Part shown: piece by piece, positions 9,612-18,279 of the stretch
How positions within the stretch are numbered: position 1 is the first letter of the stretch
Layout of the letters: the number at the start of each line of letters is the position of its first letter
Assembly: GCF_001422885.1 (NCBI RefSeq)
Contig: NZ_LMMZ01000023.1
Coordinates: 63,138-127,137 of the forward strand
Length of the DNA: 64,000 bases
Source: Methylobacterium sp. Leaf104
Lineage (GTDB): Bacteria > Pseudomonadota > Alphaproteobacteria > Rhizobiales > Beijerinckiaceae
Direction of reading: 5' to 3'
Made by a program: the position numbers and the translations under genes
The notes under the pieces: generated by a model
The model's database searches: none
Seen by the model: the letters and a program-made list of their open reading frames with translations, nothing else
Told to the model about the DNA's origin: nothing

Positions 9612-10739
9612 TCAGTCCTGGACGATCCGCCCGTCCGCGACCTTGACCATATCCGCCCGCCCGTCCAGTTCGCCGAACAGCGCCGGGTCGGCGCCCGTCA
9701 TCCAGACCTGACCCTGCAGGGCTTCGAGGGCGTCGAAGAGCCCGGCGCGCCGGCGCGGATCGAGATGGGCCGCGACCTCGTCGAGGAGGATCACCGGCGC
9801 CAGGCCGCTCATGGCCTGGACGAGCCGGGCATGGGCAAGGACGAGGCCGATGAGGAGCGCCTTCTGCTCGCCGGTGGAGGCGGTCGCGGCGGGCACGTCC
9901 TTCGGGCCGTGGCGGACCACGAGGTCGCTGGTCTGCGGGCCGCTCAGGGTGCGCCCGGCGGCGCGGTCGCGGCTGCGGCCCTGGCGCAGGGCCATGCGGA
10001 AGCGGTCCTCGGCCTCGAGCGCCGGCCACACCGCCACGAGGTCGTCGAGGTCGCCCTCCAGGCGCAGGCCGGCCCAGGGGAAGGGCTGGGCATCGTCGCG
10101 TCCCTCGGCGATGAGGCGGTCCAGGCGCTCGGCGGTCTCCCGCCGGGCCAGCGCGACCGCGACTCCGAGTTCGGCGACCTCGCGCTCGATGGCGTCGAGC
10201 CACTGCCCGTCATTCGGCCGCTCGTCGAGGAGCCGGTTGCGCGAGCGCAGCGCCCGCTCCATCGCGTTGACGCGGGCGCCGTGCGTGGCGTCGACCGCGA
10301 GCACCAGACGGTCGAGAAAGCGGCGCCGGTCGCCGGCCGGCCCGCGGAACAGGCCGTCGAGGTCCGGGGTCAGCCAGACCACCCGCAGGAATTCCGAGAA
10401 GGCCACGGGGGAAGGCGCGGTGGCACCGTCGATGCGGCACAGGCGGGCGGCGCGCCCGTCGAAGCCCGGCGGCTCGTAGCCGGTCCCGATCCGGTGCTCG
10501 GCCTCTTCCCCGGCCAGGGTCATCGAGACGGCGAAGCCGCCCGGCCCGCCGCTGCGCGGCATCGCGGCGAGATCGGCCCGGCGCAGGCCGCGCCCGGGGG
10601 AGAACAGCGAGATCGCTTCGAGAAGATTGGTCTTTCCGGCCCCGTTCTCGCCCACCAGGGCGACGAAGCGGCGGTCGACCGCGAGGTCGAGGTCGGCGTG
10701 GTTCCGGAAATCGCGGCAGATCAGACGGGTGAGGCGCAC
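9612..10739 (-). CDS. recF: DNA replication and repair protein RecF
   Basis: A 375-residue SMC-like ATPase that helps load RecA at single-strand gaps. The N-terminal Walker A GENGAGKTNLLEAISLF (about residues 30-46) is clear. The C-terminal ABC signature region STGEQKALLIGLVLAHA and Walker B VILLDEVAAHLD are intact. Translation starts at a GTG (10737-10739). It is in the conserved order dnaA-dnaN-recF, with about 60 bp to the dnaN stop, and probably shares a transcript with dnaN. Confidence 0.97.
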   Translation of the reverse strand: MRLTRLICRDFRNHADLDLAVDRRFVALVGENGAGKTNLLEAISLFSPGRGLRRADLAAMPRSGGPGGFAVSMTLAGEEAEHRIGTGYEPPGFDGRAARLCRIDGATAPSPVAFSEFLRVVWLTPDLDGLFRGPAGDRRRFLDRLVLAVDATHGARVNAMERALRSRNRLLDERPNDGQWLDAIEREVAELGVAVALARRETAERLDRLIAEGRDDAQPFPWAGLRLEGDLDDLVAVWPALEAEDRFRMALRQGRSRDRAAGRTLSGPQTSDLVVRHGPKDVPAATASTGEQKALLIGLVLAHARLVQAMSGLAPVILLDEVAAHLDPRRRAGLFDALEALQGQVWMTGADPALFGELDGRADMVKVADGRIVQD

Positions 10740-10800
10740 CCGTCTGCCCTTAGCCGATCGGCCCGGGCCTGTCTCGCATCGCGGCGCGGCAGCGCGCCGG

Positions 10801-11922
10801 TCACACTCGCATCGGCATCAGCACGTAGAGCGCCGCCGCGCCCTCGCGGTCCTGGATCAGGGTCGGCGAGCCGGGATCGGCGAGCTTGAACAGGGCGGTG
10901 TCGCCCTCGAGCTGGCTGGTGATGTCGAGGAGGTAGCGGGCGTTGAAGCCGATATCGAGGGCGGGCGCGTCGTAGTCGACGTCGAGCTCCTCGGTGGCGC
11001 TGCCGGAATCCGGGTTGTTCACCGAGAGGGCGAGGCGGCCCTCCTGCACGGCGAGCTTCACCGCGCGGCCGCGCTCCGACGAGATCGTCGAGACGCGGTC
11101 GACGGCCTTGGCGAAGACGTCGCGCTCGACGGTGAGGAACTTGTCGTTCCCAGCGGGGATGACGCGCTGGTAATCGGGGAAGGTGCCGTCGATCAGCTTG
11201 GAGATCAGCACCACGCCGCTGGCGAACTTGAAGCGGATCTTGGCCGGCGACAGGTCGATCTCGACGCTCTCGCCGCCATCCTCGACCAGCTTGATGATCT
11301 CGGCGACCGCCTTGCGGGGCACGATGATGCCCGGCATGTCGCGGCTGCCCTCGGGTGCCTCGATCTCGACCCGGGCGAGGCGGTGACCGTCGGTGGCGAC
11401 GCCGCGCATGCGCAGCGCGCCCTCCACCTCGATGGTGTGGAGGTAGATGCCGTTGAGGTAGTAGCGCGTCTCCTCGGTCGAGATCGCGAACTGCGTCTTC
11501 TCGATCAGGCGCTTCAGGTCCGAGGCCGCGATGACGAAGCGGGTCGGCAGCTCGCCGGCGGCGAGGTCCGGGAAATCGCCCTCGGGCAGGGCGCCGAGGG
11601 AGAAGCGCGAGCGGCCGGAGCGGATCGTCATTTGGCCGGTCTCGCCGCTGGTCTCCAGCGAGACCTGGGCGCCGTCGGGCAGCTTGCGGACGATGTCGTA
11701 GATCACGTGCGCGGGCACCGTGGTGGCGCCGGCATCCACCACGTCGGCGGGGATGGTTTCCGTGACCTCGATGTCGAGGTCGGTCGCCTTCAGCTCGAGG
11801 CCGTCCGCGTGGCAGCGCAGGAGCACGTTGGAGAGGATCGGGATGGTGTTCCGCCGCTCCACCACGCGGTGCACGTGGCCGAGCGACCGAAGGAGGGCCG
11901 CACGCTCGACAGTGACTCTCAT
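10801..11922 (-). CDS. dnaN: DNA polymerase III subunit beta (sliding clamp)
   Basis: A 373-residue beta clamp that tethers DNA polymerase III to DNA. It has three repeated clamp folds. The N-terminus MRVTVERAALLRSLGHVHRV and the C-terminal MPMRV ending are typical of alphaproteobacterial DnaN. The start at 11922 is chosen because upstream in-frame codons (to 12003) lack clamp similarity. It lies 189 bp downstream of dnaA, with a strong stem-loop in the gap, so it may have its own promoter as well as read-through. Confidence 0.98.
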   Translation of the reverse strand: MRVTVERAALLRSLGHVHRVVERRNTIPILSNVLLRCHADGLELKATDLDIEVTETIPADVVDAGATTVPAHVIYDIVRKLPDGAQVSLETSGETGQMTIRSGRSRFSLGALPEGDFPDLAAGELPTRFVIAASDLKRLIEKTQFAISTEETRYYLNGIYLHTIEVEGALRMRGVATDGHRLARVEIEAPEGSRDMPGIIVPRKAVAEIIKLVEDGGESVEIDLSPAKIRFKFASGVVLISKLIDGTFPDYQRVIPAGNDKFLTVERDVFAKAVDRVSTISSERGRAVKLAVQEGRLALSVNNPDSGSATEELDVDYDAPALDIGFNARYLLDITSQLEGDTALFKLADPGSPTLIQDREGAAALYVLMPMRV

Positions 11923-12075
11923 GGTCTGAACTCGTGGTCTCTCGTCGGGCGTCGCCGGGAGGCGCGCGATCGACGCGCCCCGGTCCCGCGTGCGCCCTGG
12001 CACCGTGGCCGCTGAACTTGGCGAAGCCTCCCGGCGAACGCAAGTGCGAGAGGCCGGCTATCCCGCAGATGATTC

Positions 12076-12103
12076 GGGGCGTCGCGGGTCGCCGCGACGC
12101 CCC
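12076..12103 (-). terminator. Strong stem-loop between dnaA and dnaN
   Basis: A perfect 12-bp inverted repeat (GGGGCGTCGCGG/CCGCGACGCCCC) with a 4-nt loop lies 9 bp past the dnaA stop codon. No T run follows on the minus strand. It may be a weak or factor-assisted terminator, or an mRNA stability element that lowers read-through from dnaA into dnaN. Confidence 0.6.
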
Positions 12104-12111
12104 GGCGGGCC

Positions 12112-13629
12112 TCAATCCTGGAGCATGCGCTTCAGGAGCTCGACCTCGTCGTTCAGCACGTTGTCCTCGCCGATCAGCTTGTCGATCTTGCGCACGGCGT
12201 GCAGCACCGTGGTGTGATCGCGCCCGCCGAAGCGGCGGCCGATTTCGGGCAGCGAGCGCAGGGTGAGGACCTTTGACAGGTACATCGCGATCTGGCGCGG
12301 CTTGACCACGGCCGCGGTGCGCCGCTCGGAGAGGATGTCGGAGCGCGAGACGTTGTAGCGCGAGGCCACCAGCTTCTGGATGTCCTCGATCTTGATGCGC
12401 TTGGGCTCGCGGTTCTTCACGAGGTCGCGGATCGCGGTCTCGGCGGTCTCCATGGTCACGGCGGTGCCCGTGAGGGTGGCGTGGGCCAGGAGGCGGTTCA
12501 CGGCGCCCTCGAGGTCGCGGCCATTGGCCGTGATCGCCCGGGCGACGTAGGTCGCCACCGTCGGCGAGACCTCGAAGTTCGGGTGCGAGACCTGCACGGC
12601 GGCGAGACGCGCCGACAGGATGGAGGTGCGCAGCTGCTCGTCGAGGCTGCCGATCTCGACCACGAGGCCGCCGGCCAGGCGCGAGCGCACGCGCTCCTCC
12701 AGGGCTTCGAGCTCGGTGGGCGGGCGATCCGAGGCGACGACGACCTGGCGGCCGGCATCGATCAGCGCGTTGATGGTGTGGCCGAACTCGGCCTGGATCG
12801 ACTTGCCCTGGATGAACTGCACGTCGTCGAGGATGAGCAGGTCGATCGCCCGCAGGCGCTCCTTGAAGGCGAGGGCGTTCTGGGTCTTCAGGGCGTTGAC
12901 GAAGCCGTACATGAAGCGGTCGGCGGTCAGGTAGATCACCCGGCGGCCGGATTCGCGGGCCGCGTGGCCGATGCCGTGCAGGAGGTGGGTCTTGCCCAGG
13001 CCGACGCCGGCATGGAAGTAGAGCGGATTGTAGAGCGCGCCCTGGCCGTCGTGACGGGCGACGCGCTCGGCGGCGGCGTGGGCCAGGGCGTTCGAGCGGC
13101 CGACGACGAAGCTCGCGAAGGTCAGGCGGTTGTCGAGGGGCGCCCCGTTGAGGTCCCCGCCGGCCTCGCCGCGCGGGGCCTGGATCGACTCGCCCTCGGA
13201 GGCGCTCATCGCGTCGCCGTGCGACGGCATCGCGGCGTTGACGGATTGCAGGCGGGCCAGAGGGCTCGCCGGGCTGCTCGCCGTCTTCGGGGTGCTCGGC
13301 ACGGGTCGGGCCGCGGCGGACGGGCCGCGCACCGAGACGTCGAGGCGCGAGACCGTCTCGACCTCGCTGCGGAAGGTGGTCAGCACGCGATCGAGGTAGT
13401 GGGATTCGATCCAGCTCTTGAGGAATCGGGTCGGAACCGTGAGGCGGGCGGTCCCGTCGACGACCTCCACCAGTTCGAGCCTGGCGAACCAGCTCGCGAA
13501 GACATCCTCACCCAGCTCCGCCCGCAGGCGGCGCTTCACCCGGGCCCAGGCGGCCACCATATCGGGACCGCTCACGCCGCTCATGCCCATCTCGGCATTG
13601 CCGGACACGCTTCCGTCGACATGCATCAT
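12112..13629 (-). CDS. dnaA: Chromosomal replication initiator protein DnaA
   Basis: A 505-residue AAA+ initiator that binds oriC and melts DNA. Domain I begins around [20 protein letters not shown], domain II is a variable linker (about residues 95-165), and domain III has Walker [15 protein letters not shown] and Walker [15 protein letters not shown]-terminal domain IV has the DNA-binding signature [15 protein letters not shown]. The start at 13629 (or the adjacent ATG at 13626) is favoured by a GAGGAG ribosome site 4-7 nt upstream. A longer frame to 13677 lacks similarity. It faces away from the non-coding origin candidate. Confidence 0.98.
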   Translation of the reverse strand: MMHVDGSVSGNAEMGMSGVSGPDMVAAWARVKRRLRAELGEDVFASWFARLELVEVVDGTARLTVPTRFLKSWIESHYLDRVLTTFRSEVETVSRLDVSVRGPSAAARPVPSTPKTASSPASPLARLQSVNAAMPSHGDAMSASEGESIQAPRGEAGGDLNGAPLDNRLTFASFVVGRSNALAHAAAERVARHDGQGALYNPLYFHAGVGLGKTHLLHGIGHAARESGRRVIYLTADRFMYGFVNALKTQNALAFKERLRAIDLLILDDVQFIQGKSIQAEFGHTINALIDAGRQVVVASDRPPTELEALEERVRSRLAGGLVVEIGSLDEQLRTSILSARLAAVQVSHPNFEVSPTVATYVARAITANGRDLEGAVNRLLAHATLTGTAVTMETAETAIRDLVKNREPKRIKIEDIQKLVASRYNVSRSDILSERRTAAVVKPRQIAMYLSKVLTLRSLPEIGRRFGGRDHTTVLHAVRKIDKLIGEDNVLNDEVELLKRMLQD

Positions 13630-13689
13630 CGCTCTCCTCGTGCCGAGAGCGGAGGGCCGCCACCGGTACGTACGCACACTTGACTGACG

Positions 13690-14060
13690 TCGCGCCCCGC
13701 GAGGTATTCGCGAGACCCATAATGCCGGGCCAGAGTCAACAGGCTCTGGAGTGGCTTTTGTCGATGAAGCAAGCCTATCAACAATAAGCTACGGTTCTCC
13801 TAACAACGGGACTTATGGGGACAGCAAAAATTGCAGCAATTCCGGCCTGGGGTTCGTGGCCAGAGTCGAGGCGACCATCCCACCTTGTGGACGATTCGGC
13901 CTGGACTCAGAGGTGCGGGGGATTTGCTGGTTCATCGTCAGACATCGTTAAGCTACACTCGGCCCGAACAGGTCGCAACAAAACAGATTTCGATTAGCGT
14001 TAACGCCTTATCACCGAAACTGTCCTGATTCGGGAGTCCGATCGCGGCGGCGCCTCTCCG
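13690..14060. other. Putative chromosomal replication origin region (oriC)
   Basis: The gene-free interval between dnaA and rpsT (13630-14178) is far richer in A/T than its surroundings. It holds six GANTC (CcrM) sites at 13733, 13863, 13893, 13904, 14027 and 14034. Two DnaA-box-like 9-mers match 7 of 9 bases: CTATCAACA at 13775 (+) and TCGTCCACA at 13886-13894 (-). There is also a perfect palindrome GCGTTAACGC near 13998-14007 and an inverted repeat CCAGAG/CTCTGG at 13730-13749. Position beside dnaA and leftward orientation of the left-hand genes agree with an origin. The dnaA promoter must also lie here. Short ORFs in it look non-coding. Confidence 0.6.
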
Positions 14061-14125
14061 GACCGTGCGGCACTGGACGACCCCAGGCGGCGGCCTTCCG
14101 CGCCGCATCGGGAAGGCCGAAACGA

Positions 14126-14155
14126 AAGAAGCCCGGCATCACTGCCGGGCTTCTT
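14126..14155 (-). terminator. Rho-independent terminator of rpsT
   Basis: A perfect 13-bp inverted repeat (AAGAAGCCCGGCA/TGCCGGGCTTCTT) with a TCAC loop, 23 bp past the rpsT stop. The minus-strand side continues with a T-rich tail. It separates rpsT from the origin region. Confidence 0.9.
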
Positions 14156-14178
14156 CGCGTCACTGCTGGAAGGATGGC

Positions 14179-14445
14179 TTAGGCGGCGAGCGCCTTCACC
14201 CGCGCGGCGAGGCGCGACACCTTCCGGGAGGCGTTGTTCTTGTGCACGATACCGTGCTGGGCGGCCCGCATGATCTCGGGCTCTGCGGCGCGGAGGGCGG
14301 TCAGCGCGTTCGACTGATCACCGGTGGCGATGGCCTCCTCGACCTTGCGGACGAAGGTGCGCATACGGCTGCGACGCGAGCGGTTGACCGCGGTGCGCTT
14401 CGCAATCTTGCGGGTCATTTTCTTGGCCGACACGGTGTTGGCCAT
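14179..14445 (-). CDS. rpsT: 30S ribosomal protein S20
   Basis: An 88-residue basic ribosomal protein that binds 16S rRNA early in small-subunit assembly. It begins [20 protein letters not shown] and carries the conserved [19 protein letters not shown] and [19 protein letters not shown] regions. S20 beside dnaA is a conserved alphaproteobacterial arrangement. A recognisable promoter lies about 130 bp upstream and a strong terminator just downstream, so it is a single-gene transcript. Confidence 0.98.
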   Translation of the reverse strand: MANTVSAKKMTRKIAKRTAVNRSRRSRMRTFVRKVEEAIATGDQSNALTALRAAEPEIMRAAQHGIVHKNNASRKVSRLAARVKALAA

Positions 14446-14577
14446 GGGGCATCCTCGTCACGTTTGAGGCGATCGCGACGAGCCCGCGGGCTGAGATGTC
14501 GGTGGATCGCGTGCAGGTTGTTCGGGCAATGGCGAAGCCGACGATCGCGGTGTGCGCGCCCGTCGGCGATGGGGGCT

Positions 14578-14605
14578 CTATAGCCACGCGTTGCCGATCC
14601 GTCAA
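14578..14605 (-). promoter_or_regulatory. Probable rpsT promoter (sigma-70 type)
   Basis: On the minus strand TTGACG (14600-14605) is followed after 16 nt by CTATAG (14578-14583), close to the alphaproteobacterial housekeeping consensus. Transcription would begin near 14571, leaving a leader of about 125 nt before the rpsT ATG. Confidence 0.6.
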
Positions 14606-14685
14606 CGGAACGTCATCGTGCCGTCTCCGGTCCGGCCCGGAAAGCCGGTTCGCCTCCATCGCCATCCCCGTCACGAGGAGACCCC

Positions 14686-15675
14686 ATGCTGAGCACGGCG
14701 GATCAGGCACGGATCGCACGGCACCGCCCGCTCTCGGGCATGGCGACGCCCCGGTTCTCAGGGCTCGCGAGCTTCATGCGGCTGCCCCTCGTCGATCCCG
14801 CGGAGGCGCCGGGGCGAATCGATATCGGCCTCATCGGCATTCCGTTCGACGGCGCCACGACCAACCGGCCGGGCGCCCGCCTCGGTCCGCGCGGGGTGCG
14901 GGAGGCCTCCACCGGCACCCGCGCCCGCAACGCCGTCACGGGCATCGCGCCCTACGATCTCGCGGCCTGCGCCGATCTCGGCGACGTGCCGGTCAATCCC
15001 ATCGACGTGGCGGCGACCGCCCGGGCGATCGAGGCCTTCCACCGGCCCCTGGCGGAGGCCGGCATCGTGCCGCTCTCGGTGGGCGGCGACCACTTCGTCA
15101 CCTACCCGGTGCTGCGCGCCCTCGGGCGGCCCCGTTCCGTCGGCCTGGTCCACATCGACGCCCACAGCGACACGGATGACGGGCAGTACGACGGAACCCG
15201 CCTGACCCACGGCACCCCGTTCCGCCGCGCCATTGAGGACGGCGTCCTCGACCCGCGGCGGATGGTGCAGATCGGCCTGCGCGGCAGCACCGATTCGGCG
15301 GACGAGCTCGACTGGGCCCTGGCTCAGGGCGTGCGCATCGTGCCGATGGAAGCGGTCGTCGCGCGCGGGCTGCCGGAGGTCCTGGCCGAGGCCCGCGCCG
15401 TGGTCGGGGCCGGCCCCGCCTACCTGAGCTTCGACATCGACGCCCTCGATCCCGCCTACGCGCCCGGCACCGGGACGCCCGAGATGGGTGGATTCACCTC
15501 CCGGGAGGCGCTGCAGATCGTCCGCGGCCTGCGCGGCCTCGACCTCGTCGGCGCGGATGTCGTCGAGGTCGCCCCGCCCCTCGATCCCTCCGGCGTGACG
15601 GCGCTCGCCGGGGCGACCCTCGCCTTCGAGATCCTGTGCCTCCTGGCGGAGGCCATGGCGGCGCGGCGCGATTGA
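14686..15675 (+). CDS. speB: Agmatinase/ureohydrolase family protein
   Basis: A 329-residue binuclear-manganese ureohydrolase. All ligand motifs are present: GGDH near residue 133, DAHSDT near 157, and SFDIDALDP near 247. The family cleaves guanidino compounds to urea plus an amine. Agmatine is the usual assignment, but guanidinobutyrate, guanidinopropionate or free guanidine hydrolases have the same motifs, so the substrate is open. A GAGGAGA ribosome site precedes the ATG. A GST gene begins 5 bp after the stop (or 53 bp, depending on start), which suggests co-transcription. Confidence 0.88.
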   Translation: MLSTADQARIARHRPLSGMATPRFSGLASFMRLPLVDPAEAPGRIDIGLIGIPFDGATTNRPGARLGPRGVREASTGTRARNAVTGIAPYDLAACADLGDVPVNPIDVAATARAIEAFHRPLAEAGIVPLSVGGDHFVTYPVLRALGRPRSVGLVHIDAHSDTDDGQYDGTRLTHGTPFRRAIEDGVLDPRRMVQIGLRGSTDSADELDWALAQGVRIVPMEAVVARGLPEVLAEARAVVGAGPAYLSFDIDALDPAYAPGTGTPEMGGFTSREALQIVRGLRGLDLVGADVVEVAPPLDPSGVTALAGATLAFEILCLLAEAMAARRD

Positions 15676-15679
15676 CGCG

Positions 15680-16363
15680 GTGGACCCGAATGGAAAGCCT
15701 GCACCGACCGATTCGCAGGAGCCGACCTTGGACGCCGACCTGACCCTGTACCACTCGCCCCAGACGCGCTCGACGGGCGTGCGCATCCTGCTCGAGGAGC
15801 TCGGCGTGCCGCACAGGCTCGACGTCCGCGACCTGCGGTCGGGACAGGGGCGGGATTCCGCCTACCTGCGGGTCAATCCCCTGGGCAAGGTCCCGGCCCT
15901 GCGCCACGGCGATGCGCTGATCACCGAGCAGGCGGCGATCTATCTGTACCTCGCCGACCTGTTTCCGGAGCGGGGCCTCGCCCCGCCGATCGGCGACCCG
16001 CTGCGGGGGCCGTACCTGCGCTGGATGGTGTTCTACGGATCGAGCTTCGAGCCGGCCGTGGTCGACCGGGCGCTCCAGCGCGAACCCGGCCCCAAGGCGA
16101 TGTCGCCCTACGGGGATTTCGATGCGGTGCTGAAGACGGTGGTGGATGCGCTCACGCCCGGTCCTTACCTCCTCGGCGCGCGGCACTCGGCGGCCGACGT
16201 GCTCTGGGGGTCCGCGCTGAACTGGACTACGAGCTTCAAGCTCGTGCCGGAGGAGCCCGCGATCATGGCCTACCTCGCCCGCATCAACGCCCGACCGGCG
16301 GTCGGCACGATCCTGGCGGCCGAGGCTGCCCTCTCGGCGGAGCTGGAGGCGGCAAGGGGGTGA
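15680..16363 (+). CDS. Glutathione S-transferase family protein
   Basis: A soluble GST with an N-terminal thioredoxin fold beginning LTLYHSPQTRSTGVRILLEE. The glutathione-contact cis-proline sits in NPLGKVPAL and the acidic ITEQAAIYLYLAD follows. The C-terminal helical domain includes LLGARHSAADVLWGSAL. Two starts are possible: GTG at 15680 (227 residues) or TTG at 15728 (211 residues). The second has a well-spaced AGGAG (15717-15721) and starts just before the fold, so it may be the true one. It follows speB closely on the same strand. The substrate is unknown. Confidence 0.9.
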   Translation: MDPNGKPAPTDSQEPTLDADLTLYHSPQTRSTGVRILLEELGVPHRLDVRDLRSGQGRDSAYLRVNPLGKVPALRHGDALITEQAAIYLYLADLFPERGLAPPIGDPLRGPYLRWMVFYGSSFEPAVVDRALQREPGPKAMSPYGDFDAVLKTVVDALTPGPYLLGARHSAADVLWGSALNWTTSFKLVPEEPAIMAYLARINARPAVGTILAAEAALSAELEAARG

Positions 16364-16402
16364 TTGTGCGGGTCTCGGCGTGTGACGGAGCCCGGCGAAT
16401 CC

Positions 16403-16690
16403 TCAGCCCGGCGGCAGTGACGTCGCCGTGCTGCGCGCCGCCACGTCGGAGGCCGGCGCGGTGGGGGCGTAGGCGGCGATCAGGTGGACGCCGATCACCG
16501 GGCCGAACACCAGGGTCATCATCACGGCCATGATCAGGGCCACGTTGGCATCGCCCGAGGCGGCCTTGCGGACTTTGGGGCGACGCGTCTTGACGCGGAC
16601 CGGCGCCGCGCCGTCCGCGCGGCGGAAGCTCAGGGTCCGCACGGGCGCTACGGCGACGCGCAGGCGTGGAAGGGCATTCGAGAAGGTCAT
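16403..16690 (-). CDS. Small single-pass membrane protein, hypothetical
   Basis: A 95-residue protein with a basic N-terminal half (many Arg/Lys, residues 1-45). It has one hydrophobic segment (VALIMAVMMTLVFGPVIGVH, about residues 50-70) and a short Ala/Thr/Pro tail. It is probably an inner-membrane protein with the basic end in the cytoplasm. The family is not recognised. It converges on the GST gene. About 270 bp to coaBC show no other coding signal. Confidence 0.6.
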   Translation of the reverse strand: MTFSNALPRLRVAVAPVRTLSFRRADGAAPVRVKTRRPKVRKAASGDANVALIMAVMMTLVFGPVIGVHLIAAYAPTAPASDVAARSTATSLPPG

Positions 16691-16960
16691 CGGCTCACCT
16701 CGTTCGACCGGGCCATCGGCGGCCGGTCGCGGGCGAGCCCGATCAAGCGATCAGGCGCGGGTCTCGCGGAGGGCCATCGGCGGCGCGGTCCATCGACTAC
16801 TGTCGCTGGGCATTAGGGTCGGGAGTTCCTGTGGAGCCGCGCGGGCGAGCGAATGTGCTGCACGTGCGAACGACGCCGAAATGATGCGGCGGGAGACGTT
16901 AGTCAAGCCTTAACGCGCCAGCACCGGATCGGCTCCGCCCGCTTTTCCCGAGGCTGTGGA

Positions 16961-18232
16961 TCAGGCGCCCAGCAGGCCGGCGAAATGTCGGATCAGCCGG
17001 CGTCCGACTTCGTCCTTGTCGAGGGTCGGCCAGGTCTCGACGTGGCCGTCGCGACCGACGAGGTGGACGGTGTTGGCGGTGCCGCCCATGACGCCGCCGG
17101 CGGGCGAGACGTCGTTGGCGACGATGAGGTCGCAGCCCTTGCGGGCGATCTTGGCGCGGGCGTTGTCGAGGACCGCGTCCGTCTCGGCCGCGAAGCCGAC
17201 GACGAGGCGGGGCCGCCCGGCCGAACGCCCCGCGATGGTCGCGAGGATGTCGGGATTCTCGACGAGGGCGAGGGGCGCGGGCGCGGCGCCGTCCTTCTTG
17301 ATCTTGGACTCCCGGGTTGCGGCCGGACGCCAGTCGCCGACGGCAGCGGCGAAGATCGCGAGGTCGGCGGGCAGCGCGGCCTCCACCGCCGCCAGCATCT
17401 CGCGGGCGGTCTCGACCGCCACGACCTGCACGCCCGGCGGGTCGGGAATCGCCACCGGGCCGGAGACCAGGGTCACGATGGCGCCGGCGGCGGCGGCGGC
17501 GGCGGCGATGGCGTGGCCCTGGCGCCCGGAGGAGCGGTTGGCGAGGTAGCGCACCGGATCGATCGGCTCATGGGTCGGGCCGGAGGTCACGAGGATGCGC
17601 CGGCCGGCCAGCGGGCCGGCCGGCGCATCGGCGGTGGCTCCGCGCCCCGCCAGGAAGCCGAAGCCCGAGGCGGGGCGCGCCTCGGCCAGCATCGCCTCGA
17701 CCGCGTCGGCGATCTCGGCCGGCTCGGCGAGGCGGCCGGGTCCGAACTCCGCCTCGGCCATGGCGCCTTCGTTCGGACCGACGACCCGGACGCCATCGGC
17801 CCGCAGGGTCGCGAGATTGCGCTGCGTCGCCGGGTGCTGCCACATCCGCACGTTCATCGCCGGCGCGATCAGGATCGGCAGGGTGGTGGCCAGCAGCACC
17901 GTGGCGGCGAGGTCGGAGGACTCGCCGGTGGCCATGCGCGCCATCAGGCTCGCGGTGGCGGGCGCGACCACGATGGCGTCCGCGTCCCGCGCCAGCTTGA
18001 TGTGGCCGATATCGGCTTCCTCGGCCCGGTCGAACAGGTCGGTATGGGCGCGCTCGCCGGCGAGCGCCGCCGCGGCCAGGGGCGTCACGAATTCCTGGGC
18101 GCCCTTGGTCAGGAGCGGGCGCACCTGCGCCCCGCGCTCGCGCAGGCGCCGGATCAGGTCCAGCGCCTTGTAGGCGGCGATGCCGCCCCCGATGACGAGG
18201 AGGACGCGGCGGTTCTGGAGCGGGCGGGTCAT
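16961..18232 (-). CDS. coaBC: Bifunctional phosphopantothenoylcysteine decarboxylase/phosphopantothenate-cysteine ligase
   Basis: A 423-residue fusion for two coenzyme A steps: CoaB joins phosphopantothenate to cysteine, and CoaC decarboxylates the product using FMN. CoaC signatures are LLVIGGGIAAYKALDLIRRL at the N-terminus and APAMNVRMWQHPATQ. CoaB signatures are TSGPTHEPIDPVRYLANRSS and the AVGDWRP and KIKKDG motifs. A run of seven Ala (GGC microsatellite near 17484-17510) lies in the CoaB nucleotide region. The longer open frame through 19099 only reads the ubiB antisense and is rejected. It is 47 bp from ubiB on the same strand. Confidence 0.97.
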   Translation of the reverse strand: MTRPLQNRRVLLVIGGGIAAYKALDLIRRLRERGAQVRPLLTKGAQEFVTPLAAAALAGERAHTDLFDRAEEADIGHIKLARDADAIVVAPATASLMARMATGESSDLAATVLLATTLPILIAPAMNVRMWQHPATQRNLATLRADGVRVVGPNEGAMAEAEFGPGRLAEPAEIADAVEAMLAEARPASGFGFLAGRGATADAPAGPLAGRRILVTSGPTHEPIDPVRYLANRSSGRQGHAIAAAAAAAGAIVTLVSGPVAIPDPPGVQVVAVETAREMLAAVEAALPADLAIFAAAVGDWRPAATRESKIKKDGAAPAPLALVENPDILATIAGRSAGRPRLVVGFAAETDAVLDNARAKIARKGCDLIVANDVSPAGGVMGGTANTVHLVGRDGHVETWPTLDKDEVGRRLIRHFAGLLGA

Positions 18233-18279
18233 GGTTGAACCCCTCGGGAGGCGAGCCTGACGGATCGTTGCGAAGCAGG

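Noticed and set aside
13751..14028. Short open frames in the dnaA-rpsT gap
   Set aside because: They have low GC in third positions, no ribosome site and no protein similarity; the region is better explained as origin and promoter DNA.
17484..17510. GGC microsatellite in coaBC
   Set aside because: It simply encodes an Ala run in the CoaB domain; no evidence for phase variation since changes by 3 bp keep the frame.
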